A stretch of DNA of 64,000 nucleotides. Source: Anaerobiospirillum sp. NML120449. Lineage in GTDB: Bacteria; Pseudomonadota; Gammaproteobacteria; Enterobacterales; Succinivibrionaceae. Where the stretch lies: assembly GCF_023051105.1 (NCBI RefSeq), contig NZ_JALKIL010000027.1:1-64000 (forward strand), given 5' to 3'. Position 1 is the first letter of the stretch; the number at the start of each line of letters is the position of its first letter. The position numbers and the translations under genes are program-made. Positions 1-9,863 of the stretch are shown one piece after another. The notes under the pieces are model-generated. The model was not told where the DNA came from and ran no database searches. It saw only the letters and a list, made by a program, of their open reading frames with translations.

Positions 1-532
1 AAACAGCCCAGTCAATAACGGAGTTAGCCAGCGCCTCACGAGCTACAATCTCAACAGGAATAAACTGTTTTTCCAGCTCTTTTTTCAGGTTTGCTGACCA
101 GTTGCTGTTGGTCGCAAAGACATAGCGGCACTTGCACCAGCATGTATTTGATGCTGAAAGGAAGGAGTCCAGTTCCGCTTTTGGCACCACCGCATCTTTA
201 GCATAGAATTTACACTGGATGGCGCTGTAGGTTACCTGACCGTGCTCGCCTGGAGCAGCATCGGTTGCCACAAGGTCAATACCTATATCATTGGCTTCAT
301 AATCGAACTCTGGATGAGCCTTGGTCCACTGAGCCCAGGTATGAACCTCGGTGAATAAATCCTTATAGGTTGGTTCATTGCGCAGGTAATCAAGAATCAG
401 CTTCTCAAATCTTGTGCCTTTATCGCGCGGATCGGTAGATATTTTGTCTATCCATTCAAGCAGATCGTAGAAAGCCTGGATGTTATCCGGCTCCTGAGCC
501 TCTTCTTTGTCCCTGGTCTCATTTATGCTCAT
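1..532 (-). CDS. Mrr-like restriction nuclease domain, N-terminus of a probable type ISP / helicase-fused restriction enzyme (partial, cut by window edge)
   Basis: An open frame starts with ATG at 530-532 on the minus strand and runs uninterrupted to the left edge, giving 177 residues without a stop. After about 30 acidic residues it reads FEKLILDYL, then a segment with GIDLVA (about residues 83-88) and IQCKFY (about residues 105-110). A D followed some 20 residues later by QxK is the usual signature of an Mrr-type PD-(D/E)xK nuclease. This layout (YLRNEPTYKDLF, WTKAHPEF, GIDLVA, QCKFY) is typical of the N-terminal nuclease of large helicase-methylase restriction proteins (type ISP, COG4889-like). 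Only the nuclease domain is visible; the helicase and methylase parts are inferred from the family. The downstream sequence was not available, so intactness is unknown. Confidence 0.72.
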   Translation of the reverse strand, partial: MSINETRDKEEAQEPDNIQAFYDLLEWIDKISTDPRDKGTRFEKLILDYLRNEPTYKDLFTEVHTWAQWTKAHPEFDYEANDIGIDLVATDAAPGEHGQVTYSAIQCKFYAKDAVVPKAELDSFLSASNTCWCKCRYVFATNSNWSANLKKELEKQFIPVEIVAREALANSVIDWAV

Positions 533-652
533 CTACAGTTCCTCACTGGTATGTTTGCGGGCTTTTTACTGATTTATTTCAGCCAATTGAACAGGCAGTA
601 AATTCGCTCTGAAAATGCCTGCTGTTCGGTCAGCTCATTCCTGATAACAGCA

Positions 653-680
653 AGGCCCGTCATGTTGCCATGACGGGCCT
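653..680. terminator. Hairpin between two minus-strand genes, possible terminator
   Basis: A perfect 12-bp inverted repeat (AGGCCCGTCATG with its complement) encloses a TTGC loop. It lies 90 bp beyond the stop of the small secreted protein at 773-1183 and before the restriction gene. Neither side has a good T-run, so it is either a weak terminator for the minus-strand gene or a structural repeat. Confidence 0.35.
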
Positions 681-772
681 GTGCTGGGTGCGCGGGCTTT
701 GCCCGGCTTCGTGTTTGTGGCTGCGGCGCGGGCGCTGCAGCCGGGCCACGGCCTGTGGCCGTGGCCATGGTA

Positions 773-1183
773 TTACTTGTCGCCGATGACGTAGGCCGGG
801 CCGGTCAGGCGTACAAACTGAACTTCCTGGTAGCCGTCCTCGTTTTCCTTAGGCAGGTAATCGGTGAACTTGAGGTTGCTCTTGACCCAGCCGCGCTTGA
901 CCTCATCACGGTCGGCAGGATTGAGGCCGCAGTCATGATAGATGAAAACGTCATGAATATCATTGGCGCCCTTGAGCAGTACCGGGCCTTCCTCACCTGG
1001 CATAAAGACATACCAGCCCTCGGTAACCCACTTGGTCTTGTCTATACGGGCGTTAAAAGCAACGGAGCAGTCCTCCTGAGTGCCGTTCTTGATGTCAATA
1101 CGGACATCAGCCATAGCCTGACCGGCCATCAGTAAAGTTGAGGAGAGTAATACAGCTGCAACAGTTTTCTTCAGTAAGTACAT
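773..1183 (-). CDS. Small secreted protein, DUF1036-like
   Basis: A 136-residue protein. The start at 1183 is preferred over upstream in-frame starts because MYLLKKTVAAVLL begins a clean signal peptide (Lys-Lys, hydrophobic stretch, cleavage near GQAMA-DV) and an AGG lies about 8 bases upstream. The mature part is roughly 110 residues: IDIKNGTQEDCSVAF, then EGWYVFMPGE, a central IYHDCG and an acidic C-terminus. The pattern of 'NxTxxxCxVAF ... GWxxxxPGE' resembles the DUF1036 family of small periplasmic or secreted proteins, which has no known biochemical role. Two Cys could form a disulfide. It stands alone between two gaps. Function unknown; the family link is by eye. Confidence 0.6.
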   Translation of the reverse strand: MYLLKKTVAAVLLSSTLLMAGQAMADVRIDIKNGTQEDCSVAFNARIDKTKWVTEGWYVFMPGEEGPVLLKGANDIHDVFIYHDCGLNPADRDEVKRGWVKSNLKFTDYLPKENEDGYQEVQFVRLTGPAYVIGDK

Positions 1184-1677
1184 TGCTAAAACCTGCATAT
1201 GAAAAGCATTCGACGAACATGTCCGCGCCGTCCTGCAGGGATAAAATCCAACCATCCTCAGGAGCGGCTCTGCCCGTGGAAACGGCCCCTGTCAGGCCCC
1301 GTTTCCTGCTGGAAATCTGATTCATCAGAAGCACTGAGCTGACGGGCTGTAAGGCAGCACACTCAGCCGGCCATGAAATTACGGACTGCAGGATGATCCT
1401 GCGACCTTATGTGGCCCGGGCTTCCGGTATAAGCGCATTTGACAGGCAATTAAGTGACATAAGGGCATATTTACCGCCCTGAGCATTACGAGCCTGCGGA
1501 CTTTGCTGATTGTAGCATTACCCGGCCCAATTAACTCAACTTTTCTTGTCAAAGCACCTTATGGTGCCGCTGCAGTGCAGCATGGACCAGGGCCTCTGCG
1601 CCTGGCCAGGGTATGGCCGCCAGGCACGGGCCTGACGGCCGTGGCCGGCGTGGCCAGCTGTGGCAGGGCGGGGCAGG
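1184..1677. other. Gap without a recognised gene
   Basis: About 490 bases between the end of the giant minus-strand gene and the start of the secreted protein. It must hold the promoter of the minus-strand secreted protein, but no convincing -35/-10 pair was picked out. Short frames here have no recognisable product. Confidence 0.5.
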
Positions 1678-4600
1678 TCAGACCTTTTTGAGGTCAAGGC
1701 ACTGCTGGTACATCTCATTGATGAGATCGGTGGTGATGTAGACGATGGCGCTGTCGCCCTCGCCCTCAAGCTCCAGCACAGGCTCGTCATAGACCTCAAA
1801 GGCATATTCGTTGAGGGCTTCGATGCAGTAGTTGCCCGAGAGCAGGCCGTGGCTTACACATATGCCGTTGAACTCGGAGAAGACCATGGCATCAGTGCCC
1901 TGAATGGCAATGGCTTCAATGACCTCTCTGGTTTTGGCATTGAGCATGGAGTTAATTGGGTGGGTTGATTCTGATACCACCTGGCCCTGCTCGCTGGTAT
2001 GGGCCGCTGCGGCGCTGCGCTCACGGTCCTGAGCTTCGGCCACAGCGCCCTTCTGACCTGCTAAGTGCAGCTGCTGGTTCTGCTCAATGGCCTGGGCGCC
2101 CTGCAGGGCACCACTGACATAATTGCTGTTGTCAGGGCTCAGTCCGGCGGCAGCGGCGGCGCCCACAGCAGAGGCTGCTGCCGATGCGGCGGCAGAGGCT
2201 GCGGCCGGGGCGGTGCTGTCATAGCCGCCATAACGGGCGCTGTCAAACTGCTCCTGCTGCCTTGCCATTTCCTCATCACGAAGCTGGGTAATAACAGCCT
2301 GCACCTGCTCACTTTCGGCAAGCTTGGCTTTGACCTTCTCCATATCCAGAGTCAGAGGCTTTTGGCTCTGAGGAATGAAAACACTGCTGCGCCAGCTGTG
2401 GCTGCCCGGAGGATCCATATATGGCCTGCCGTCAGCACGACGCCTTTCTTCAGCAAGACGGCGGGTACGGGCCATATTGTCACGCATCCTCTTATTGCGG
2501 GCACTGTCGTACTCGCCATTTTCAAGCGCACGGGCAAAGGCTGCCAGATCACCCTTTGGAGCCGGGTCGTGTCTTGCAGATGCTGAAGATAAGATAACCG
2601 GCTCAAGGAACTGCAGGCGGCGCAGGATGGTGGTGTACTGAGCGCAGGCCAGGTCAACAACAAAGCCCTTGTCTATTTCAAAGCCAAAGGCCAGAGCCAG
2701 CATCTGACGCAGACGGGTAGTACCTCTGTTACCCAGCAGGGCTACAGGCAGGGAGTAGCTGGAATCAAAGACATCTTTGACCTTAAGCGGCCCCTCAAGA
2801 CGGATAATACGGGCACAGCTGTCCAGATACTCACAGGCAAATGATACACAGTCGTTATAGCGCTGCAGATGGTGGCAGCTTACCACCTCATGGGCCAGCA
2901 GTGATACCAGACCCTGCTCATCAGAGACAGGCAGCAATGAGTTCATCAGCTCCAGTACCACGTAGGCGCAGTACAGGGAGAAAAGGAAGTCATCGTAGGC
3001 TGACTTCATGCTGGCATCCTGGTACAGCTGCGGAATACTGAGAATACGGATATGGCTGATGGAGCGGCGCAGCACATTAAATGAGGTGCCGGTGGTATTG
3101 GTCAGATAGTAAGGCACCACCTGCACACCTATTGAGGAGCTCAGCAGTGAGCTGACCTCAGGCATATGGCCAATGCTGATGCCCTTAGGGAAGCCTATGT
3201 GGTAGGCATCATTTACCTGCAGAGCAAAGCGGCGCAGAGCCTCAAGACGCTCAGGCCAGTCACGGTTTACCGCACAGTCAACAATAAAGCGGTTGTAGGC
3301 AATGCCCGGAATAAAGTATTCCCTGATGTAGTTGCTGGCAATGCGCTGTGGAATCAGACCAAGCTCACGGCTGATATCAACCTTGCCCTGAATGCGGTAG
3401 AAACGGCTGTGATCAGAGCACAGCACCTTTCTGAGCACAGGAACCACGTATTTGTCATAAAGATTGCCGGTGAACTCGTCGGCAAAGAGCGATCCTTTGC
3501 CAAAGACATAATCCCACTCAGGTGAAAGCAGATGATTGAGCTTTTCCTGATTGTCATCATTCTCAACCTCTCCTGTGTAGGCACCGGCAAGATCTACGGC
3601 ACGACGGGTGGCACAGTACTCAAGGAAAAGGAAATTAAGCCTGGAAATGACACGGGCTGAAGAGCGGCGCAGCTCATCACTGTCCTTGCGGCCGGCACGA
3701 CCACCATTGATGAGTAGCCCAAGGCGCTCAAGCAGATGCTCAAGCTCATACATGAGATCAGAAACTGCAATGCCCTCGGCGCTCAGACCGTCAGAGACAT
3801 TGCGGGTAATCTGATCACTCATGGACTGCAGCACAGAGTGATTTGGTCTTATTACGTCCTCAAGCTCGGCAATGACCTCAGGCTGAGCCTTGCGCATGGC
3901 TGCGGCATCGCCAAAACGTATCCTGCCCCTGCCGCTGTCAACAGCCTGGTCAGCATGCAGCGCACGGGCCCTGTTCTTACGCGAGCTGGCTGCACCAGTG
4001 GTGCCGGCCTTGCTGCGGCCCCTGCCAGCTGATGCCTTTGCAGCCGCTGCACCAGCAGCGCCAGCTGCACCAGATGCAGCAGCTGCATCATCATGAACTT
4101 CTGAGCTGATACCGGTCCCGGAAAACAGAGCCAGAGGCTCCTCGGAAACATGGGTGTAATCGTCGCTTAAACCAAAACGGCGGGCATAATCCTGGTAAAT
4201 GTCCTCGCGCTCAGCTTCCTCGTCAGCAAACTTCTGTTCGTCCTTCTTGCGTCTGATACGGCGGGTAGCTGAATACACAGGCACGGCGTCATCAAGGTCC
4301 ATGCTCTCAACGCCCTTGCGCAGATCCGAGGCCCTCTTCTGTGCGGCATCCTCGTCGTCCTGGGCGGCATCAGCATAGGCTGCGGAGGCTGCGGCAGCCC
4401 CGGCAGCGGCAGGCGCAGCTGCGCCTGATGGCGCTGCAGCGGCAGCTCTGGCGGCGGTGCTGGTGCCGGTGCCGGCGCCCGGGTCGGAATATTTCTGGCC
4501 CAGGGCCTGAGCTACGGCAACGCCCAGATCCTGGAACTCGTCCTTGAAGATGTTGGAGCGGTAGTGGCGAATCTGGTTGCTTTCCATGCTGGTAGGCGAA

Positions 4601-7551
4601 CGGGCGCCCTGCCACAGTATGCTCAGAGCCTCACGGAATGCGGCCAGCAGGTTACTGCCAATGCGCAAAAGCTCGCCTGGCTGCATCTGCTCAAGGTGAT
4701 CAGTAAGGGCATCAATGGCATCGGTAAAGGCCTGAGTGCGACTGTCGCCCTGGGCACGCTTCATGACGTTGCAGGCAGTAATGCGGGCAACCTCAATGAA
4801 CTCGGCAGGTGAGAACAGCTCATGGAAATAGAAGGCTGGCAGAGCATTGCCCAGCTGCTGCATGGCCTTGGTGATCATGAGGTCGCCACGGGAGTTGAGG
4901 GCTTTGACAGTGCGCAGATAAATATTGAGATTCTGGTCGCTCAGAACCAGACGGGCATCTTCATTGCCCGGACGGTGCGCCTCATGATAAAGAGCCGTGG
5001 CAATGGTACGGATCAGCACTACCTTGAAAAACGGTCTGTTCTTGATCGTATTGCGCATCAGGACCTTGAGGGCATAATCAGCACTGAGATCACAACGGTT
5101 GTCGGTGAACATGAGCAGGTTGAGTGCCAGCAGGGTATAGAACTCCTCAGGAATATCCACCAGACGTGATCCGTACTTGTTGATAATGCGTGAGAGGTAG
5201 ATATTGATGGCATAAGGCTCATGACGGAACAGAGCGCAGTAAAAGAGCTCATTGTTGAAATGAGTTACCGGGTTTTGCAGATGGCGGTCAAAGTAGTAGA
5301 GGCTGTGATAGAAAAGGAAAGGCACAGGATTGCAGTTGTTAATGAGGAAATCATTAAGCACGGCAATCTCAAAAAAGCGCTCTACAGTCTGCTCGTCGCT
5401 CACGCCATTACTGTCAAGAATGGACGGAGCAGCTGAAGGAGCAAAGAAACGGCGCAGAATAAACTCAAAGCCCAGCACCTTGTTCAGGCGGGGCATCTGC
5501 TTGAGCGGGCTGTAAATGAACTGCTCGAGGTTGGAACCGTAGTCACTGTTGATGGACGGACGAACCCGGACCGGATCATTGGCTACCTGATCGGCATTTT
5601 CAGCCCATACCAGATAGTTGTGCACCATCAGATTGACGTAATCTGAGGTGTAAGGAACCACGTGGAAGGCCTCATCAGAAAGCACATTGGCAATAGGTAC
5701 GGCACTTGGGTTGCGACGGGCCTTTTTAGGCGAGCGGCTGTCATCCTTGAACAGGGAAGGATCAACCTCAGCTGAGGTCGAGCGGCTGCGTCCAGGCTCA
5801 TTGTTTCCGGCACTTACAGGACAGCTGACAGTCACAAGACTTTCATGGCTCTTGCCCTCACGCACCGAGGCGGCGGCAGCTTCGGCATTGCGTGCAACTG
5901 CCGGACTGCTTCTGCCGGCAGCGGCGGCTGCAGCATGAGCCTGCTCGGCATTAATGCAGGCACGGCGGGCCAGGGCATCAGGAGTTGCAAATGAGACAGT
6001 GTTAATCAGCTCATGAGTACTGGCATGACTTTCCCTGTACATGGCCTGGCGTAAGGCATTGTCGGCCGTCCTGGCCCAGGCAATGCGATCCTGATCACTT
6101 GGCCCATTGCTGACAAAACTCTCCTGAGAATATGGGCTGCCATCAACAAGGCCCGAGGCAGCTGCGCCCGCACCGGCGGCTGCGTCTGCACCGGCGGTGC
6201 TGACGCCAGCTGCGCTCTGTGCTCCGTCTGTACCAGCTGCGCCGTCTGCGCCCTCGACGCGGGTAAAGCCACCGGTGAGCTTAAAGGCAGTGATAGCGCT
6301 GTTTTTCATCTGCAGCGCAGTGGCGGCATCGTCCTGACGGCCATCGCAGACGTAGAGCACCAGACGGGTTGAGGCAAAATCAGGAATGGTCAGACGGGCC
6401 TGATGGTCTACCATCAGACGCGACTGCAGATCCTGCATCATGGAGGAGATATTGCTGTCATCACTGACATCAACAGAGGCCAGGCGACGGATAAAATCCT
6501 GGTTGTAGCCCGGGCGTGCCTGCAGCAGGATCTCACGGTTAAAAGAGGTGTTGTTAAGCTCAAAATCCCTGTCGCTTTCCTGAGAGGACCAGGTAATAAA
6601 GTCTTTGTACATGCCTTTGACACGGGCACGGCGCTGATTGAAGCTCAAAGAGCCCAGAGGACGCTGACTGACAGGGATATAGCTGCTTGGCTGTACCGAA
6701 GGAGCCGGGGCTGAGGTAGGAGTGGATCCGTAGGTAGCCGGGGTATAGACGGCATAGCGCTCACGCAGCAGACGGGCATAAGGGAAGTCCTCAGGTATGG
6801 ATATTTCCACCTTGGAGGCACCGACAATGCGTGAGACCAGATTGATGATTTCGACTATCTGCTCTTCAGTCCACTCAGCTGGCTTAGGTGCAATGTACTT
6901 GGGATTGCTGAAATCGTAGAAGAAAGAGCCAAATTCGCAGACGAAAGAGAACAGCGATTTGATATAGCGCTCAGCATCACGCGGCAGCATCATCTCCATA
7001 ATGGCCGAGTTGAGCACCATGCGCTGATTTGCATCCAGCGGGGCAGACTGAGCAGCACCCAGAAACTCAAAGACATGCAGCATGATATTGTAATTGGCCA
7101 GCTTGGTGCGGGCACGCATGATGATGTCCTTCTCATTGTTGGTCAGAGAAGTCTTTTTGAGATTGGCAATACGCTGCAGATCGTAAATATCCTGATCAAG
7201 ATTGAGATCAGGACGGGGAGTAAGGTAAATGCTCTGATATATACTCAGATTACGCGGTACGGCCAGGGGCACCATGCTGATGCCGGCACGCAGCATAATG
7301 CTTACCACGCGGTACAGATACTCGGTGGAAACTATCATGCTCTTTTCATCATAGTCCCCAGGCATCAGGATAATCTTGAGGGCCGCACAGAGATCCTTGA
7401 ACTTTACCGTGTAGATACCCTTGTTACGGGTAATGCCGGCAATGCGGTCAAGAGCACGGGCAAAATCGCCAGGCAGGGGCTCCTTGCGGTTAATGCGCTG
7501 AACAATGGTGTCCAGCTCATATTCTCTGTTATCGCCTTTTAGAGTACTCAT
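1678..7551 (-). CDS. Giant protein of unknown function, 1957 residues
   Basis: One uninterrupted frame; ATG at 7551 has GAGG five bases upstream, a good ribosome site. I do not recognise the protein. There is no signal peptide and no obvious membrane segment, so it is likely cytoplasmic. The first 430 residues look folded and mixed alpha, with many Tyr, Arg and Leu. Low-complexity islands follow at roughly 435-480 (ADGAAGTDGAQ, collagen-like Gly/Ala), 1025-1070 (Ala-rich then acidic DDEDAAQKR), 1150-1190 (Ala runs, then basic AGRGRSKAGTT) and 1775-1810 (AAASAAASAAAS). Between them lie long folded blocks (about 620-1000 and 1230-1700). The last 80 residues form a compact acidic module ending in ITTDLINEMYQQCLDLKKV. 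No Walker A, kinase, nuclease or protease motif was found by eye. The long frame with conserved folded blocks argues against a spurious ORF. Confidence 0.85.
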   Translation of the reverse strand: MSTLKGDNREYELDTIVQRINRKEPLPGDFARALDRIAGITRNKGIYTVKFKDLCAALKIILMPGDYDEKSMIVSTEYLYRVVSIMLRAGISMVPLAVPRNLSIYQSIYLTPRPDLNLDQDIYDLQRIANLKKTSLTNNEKDIIMRARTKLANYNIMLHVFEFLGAAQSAPLDANQRMVLNSAIMEMMLPRDAERYIKSLFSFVCEFGSFFYDFSNPKYIAPKPAEWTEEQIVEIINLVSRIVGASKVEISIPEDFPYARLLRERYAVYTPATYGSTPTSAPAPSVQPSSYIPVSQRPLGSLSFNQRRARVKGMYKDFITWSSQESDRDFELNNTSFNREILLQARPGYNQDFIRRLASVDVSDDSNISSMMQDLQSRLMVDHQARLTIPDFASTRLVLYVCDGRQDDAATALQMKNSAITAFKLTGGFTRVEGADGAAGTDGAQSAAGVSTAGADAAAGAGAAASGLVDGSPYSQESFVSNGPSDQDRIAWARTADNALRQAMYRESHASTHELINTVSFATPDALARRACINAEQAHAAAAAAGRSSPAVARNAEAAAASVREGKSHESLVTVSCPVSAGNNEPGRSRSTSAEVDPSLFKDDSRSPKKARRNPSAVPIANVLSDEAFHVVPYTSDYVNLMVHNYLVWAENADQVANDPVRVRPSINSDYGSNLEQFIYSPLKQMPRLNKVLGFEFILRRFFAPSAAPSILDSNGVSDEQTVERFFEIAVLNDFLINNCNPVPFLFYHSLYYFDRHLQNPVTHFNNELFYCALFRHEPYAINIYLSRIINKYGSRLVDIPEEFYTLLALNLLMFTDNRCDLSADYALKVLMRNTIKNRPFFKVVLIRTIATALYHEAHRPGNEDARLVLSDQNLNIYLRTVKALNSRGDLMITKAMQQLGNALPAFYFHELFSPAEFIEVARITACNVMKRAQGDSRTQAFTDAIDALTDHLEQMQPGELLRIGSNLLAAFREALSILWQGARSPTSMESNQIRHYRSNIFKDEFQDLGVAVAQALGQKYSDPGAGTGTSTAARAAAAAPSGAAAPAAAGAAAASAAYADAAQDDEDAAQKRASDLRKGVESMDLDDAVPVYSATRRIRRKKDEQKFADEEAEREDIYQDYARRFGLSDDYTHVSEEPLALFSGTGISSEVHDDAAAASGAAGAAGAAAAKASAGRGRSKAGTTGAASSRKNRARALHADQAVDSGRGRIRFGDAAAMRKAQPEVIAELEDVIRPNHSVLQSMSDQITRNVSDGLSAEGIAVSDLMYELEHLLERLGLLINGGRAGRKDSDELRRSSARVISRLNFLFLEYCATRRAVDLAGAYTGEVENDDNQEKLNHLLSPEWDYVFGKGSLFADEFTGNLYDKYVVPVLRKVLCSDHSRFYRIQGKVDISRELGLIPQRIASNYIREYFIPGIAYNRFIVDCAVNRDWPERLEALRRFALQVNDAYHIGFPKGISIGHMPEVSSLLSSSIGVQVVPYYLTNTTGTSFNVLRRSISHIRILSIPQLYQDASMKSAYDDFLFSLYCAYVVLELMNSLLPVSDEQGLVSLLAHEVVSCHHLQRYNDCVSFACEYLDSCARIIRLEGPLKVKDVFDSSYSLPVALLGNRGTTRLRQMLALAFGFEIDKGFVVDLACAQYTTILRRLQFLEPVILSSASARHDPAPKGDLAAFARALENGEYDSARNKRMRDNMARTRRLAEERRRADGRPYMDPPGSHSWRSSVFIPQSQKPLTLDMEKVKAKLAESEQVQAVITQLRDEEMARQQEQFDSARYGGYDSTAPAAASAAASAAASAVGAAAAAGLSPDNSNYVSGALQGAQAIEQNQQLHLAGQKGAVAEAQDRERSAAAAHTSEQGQVVSESTHPINSMLNAKTREVIEAIAIQGTDAMVFSEFNGICVSHGLLSGNYCIEALNEYAFEVYDEPVLELEGEGDSAIVYITTDLINEMYQQCLDLKKV

Positions 7552-9863
7552 GAAAACCTCATTCTGACCACTTGCAGTCTGCCCTGCTTCATAAATGCGC
7601 CCACCGGCACACCAGTAGAGCCTGCGCCCCAGCCACTGCCCCTACAGTGGCGCAGCTACGGGCCGTGCCCGTGTCACAGCGCCCTGTAAAGGGAGCATCT
7701 GGATACTGAACATTAGATTCTACCGAATGGACCTGATTAATATGAGTGCCATTACGAATTAAACTCAAAAAAGTGCACACTGTGCACAAAGTTGCAATAC
7801 AGAACTCACAGTCAGACCTGAAGCTGTGCTATGATTAACGGTTCCGCCTGCCATGCCAGCAAACCATTGCCCCGTCAGCGGGCACCGCACCCCACCGCTG
7901 CTGCAGCGTTGGTGCAACGCCGCATCAGCCCGCGCCGCCCACCTGCCTCCACCACGGCACCTGTCTCCCGTCCCGCCCACGCGGCCGTTAATCGCCCCTG
8001 CCAGCCAGAAATCGCCCCGGCTCCCGTCCAGTCCACACGTCCGCCTGTCTCTTCCTGCCCGCCAGAACCACTCCCGGCATACAGCCTTACCCATCATCAC
8101 AGCCCAGCTTAGAGCACTCCTTACCCTCAAGAAAGTTCTCAGGCCGCCTTAGCTGCTCACAGTTCAGCTGCGGAACAAGCCCAGGCAGCTGTTCGCACTG
8201 CGCCAGCTCCTTAAAACCTGCTGCCTGCAGGGCGGCTCTCAGATTAATTCTGGAGAGCAGCCATACTGTCCAGGTTGTTTGCTGTCCAGAAAGGCATAGC
8301 TGAGCAATTCAGTGCGCGCCGTACAGCTGCTCTCAAGCGCTCGAGGTGAAAGTTGAGACAGGGCAAGGTAAGCGGCTGCTGCTGCTCAACCCACGCCGTA
8401 TCGCCACCATGACATTTCCGGGTTACCAGCACCTTGCGCGTAAAGCTGTCACTCACAGCCCAATTGAAGTGACATGATTTGACCAGAGGTCAGGCCATAC
8501 TGTCATCATCAGCTACAGGCGTGCCTGCCTTATCAGTAGAACATCCCAGGCCACCACAAGCTCCATAACAGCAGCACGGTCATGCCTGACGCCCTGCCAC
8601 CACACCAGCTGACACTGCTGCTCATCCCCATGCTCTCAGAGCCACAAATACCAGAGGACAAGCCGCCCCGTTCACATTCCCAGTACCAGCGCCGGCGCCG
8701 GCATCGGCGTACCCCACACGGCGAAACCCTCAACAGCACCACCATAATCACCATCATAGTCAGCCTCAAACCCGGCCCAGGCGGCCGGCTGAAACTCCAC
8801 ATGATGAGCCTGCCACGTCACGCCCCGCTCTTTGCAGTATGCTAACCATACCGTTTTGTACAGCAATTACTTGCTTAAGATAGTTATCCTCAAAGTCCCT
8901 TGCTTAACAGGCAAGGCAGGCTGCGGACCTGTGACCTTAGGCATCTGCAGCGCCGTGACCTGCGCTGCTCTCAATCCCCCAGCCGGAACAGTGCACATAA
9001 GGCGCAGCATCGCTGTTATATCCGAGCTCAGCGTCTGCGCCGCTCTGCCGGTAACTGCCCTGATGACTTCTTTCTGGTGCAGCTGCTTCAGGACCTGGCT
9101 GTGTGCTGCCGGCCCGCCCAATCAGCTGAATACAGGCCGGGTCAGGGGCTGAGCACACACTACGGCTGTTAAAAAGCATCATGACCACATGTCGGCCCCT
9201 ACGGCCTCGCGTGACAGCTGCTCCAGTTCTTTTGCGTGCATTAGTAGTTTTACAAAGCATGTACAGCACAGCACCCTGCACGTATCAGCACCATGCTCGT
9301 ATCAACAAACTGCCCATATCACCCCACCGCCCGTATCAGCAAAGTGAGTGGCAGGCTGCACACTGATGCTCTGACAGATATCAAAAATTGATTGACCCGT
9401 CATGGCATCAATACCACACAGGCCCATTGAGCTGGAGGGTTAAGTCAAATTAAATATCAGACAGGAGCCTAAGCTGCTTTGCGCATACGTAACGGCGTAA
9501 GACAGCAGAACTGGTACTGTCTTGACTGCTCATAGCGTTAAGCTCACTTCGGTCATAAGTCTGGACAGCCGGGCCCGTCATGCTGCCAGAAAAACAAATG
9601 CAGGTCTGTACGCCCTTTCCAGAATGGCTGTTGCCTTAAAACTGGAATTAACATACAGACCTGCAGTATTAGATGCGGCGGTCATCTGGCTCCATGGAAA
9701 GCTGCGAGCTCATGAGCACATGCTCATTGCGCAGGGCCCGTGCATGGCTCAGAGGCCGGGAGCTGTAAGTGGCCATGGACATGGCCTGAGACATAGCATG
9801 TCACCGGGCAGCAGCCCGGGCAAGGTCAGGGCTGGTATGCCCCGGGTGCAGGCCCGCTGGCAG
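7552..9863. other. 2.3-kb gap without a recognised gene
   Basis: Located between xseA (ends 9864, minus) and the start of the giant gene (7551). The short frames on both strands are Pro/Ala/Cys-rich and lack recognisable domains or good ribosome sites, typical of chance ORFs in GC-rich DNA. The part just right of 7551 should hold the promoter of the giant gene. No RNA gene was recognised. Confidence 0.5.

Noticed and set aside
574..768. A 64-residue minus-strand frame between the secreted protein and the restriction gene
   Set aside because: Starts with Ala/Pro/Gln runs, crosses the hairpin at 653-680 and has no ribosome site.
7075..7542. A 155-residue + strand frame opposite the start of the giant protein
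   Set aside because: Antisense shadow; the minus-strand frame has the ribosome site and extends for 1957 residues.
8533..9281. Several 80-115-residue frames on both strands in the 2.3-kb gap
   Set aside because: Mutually overlapping, Cys/Arg/Pro-rich, without motifs; typical of random GC-rich sequence.
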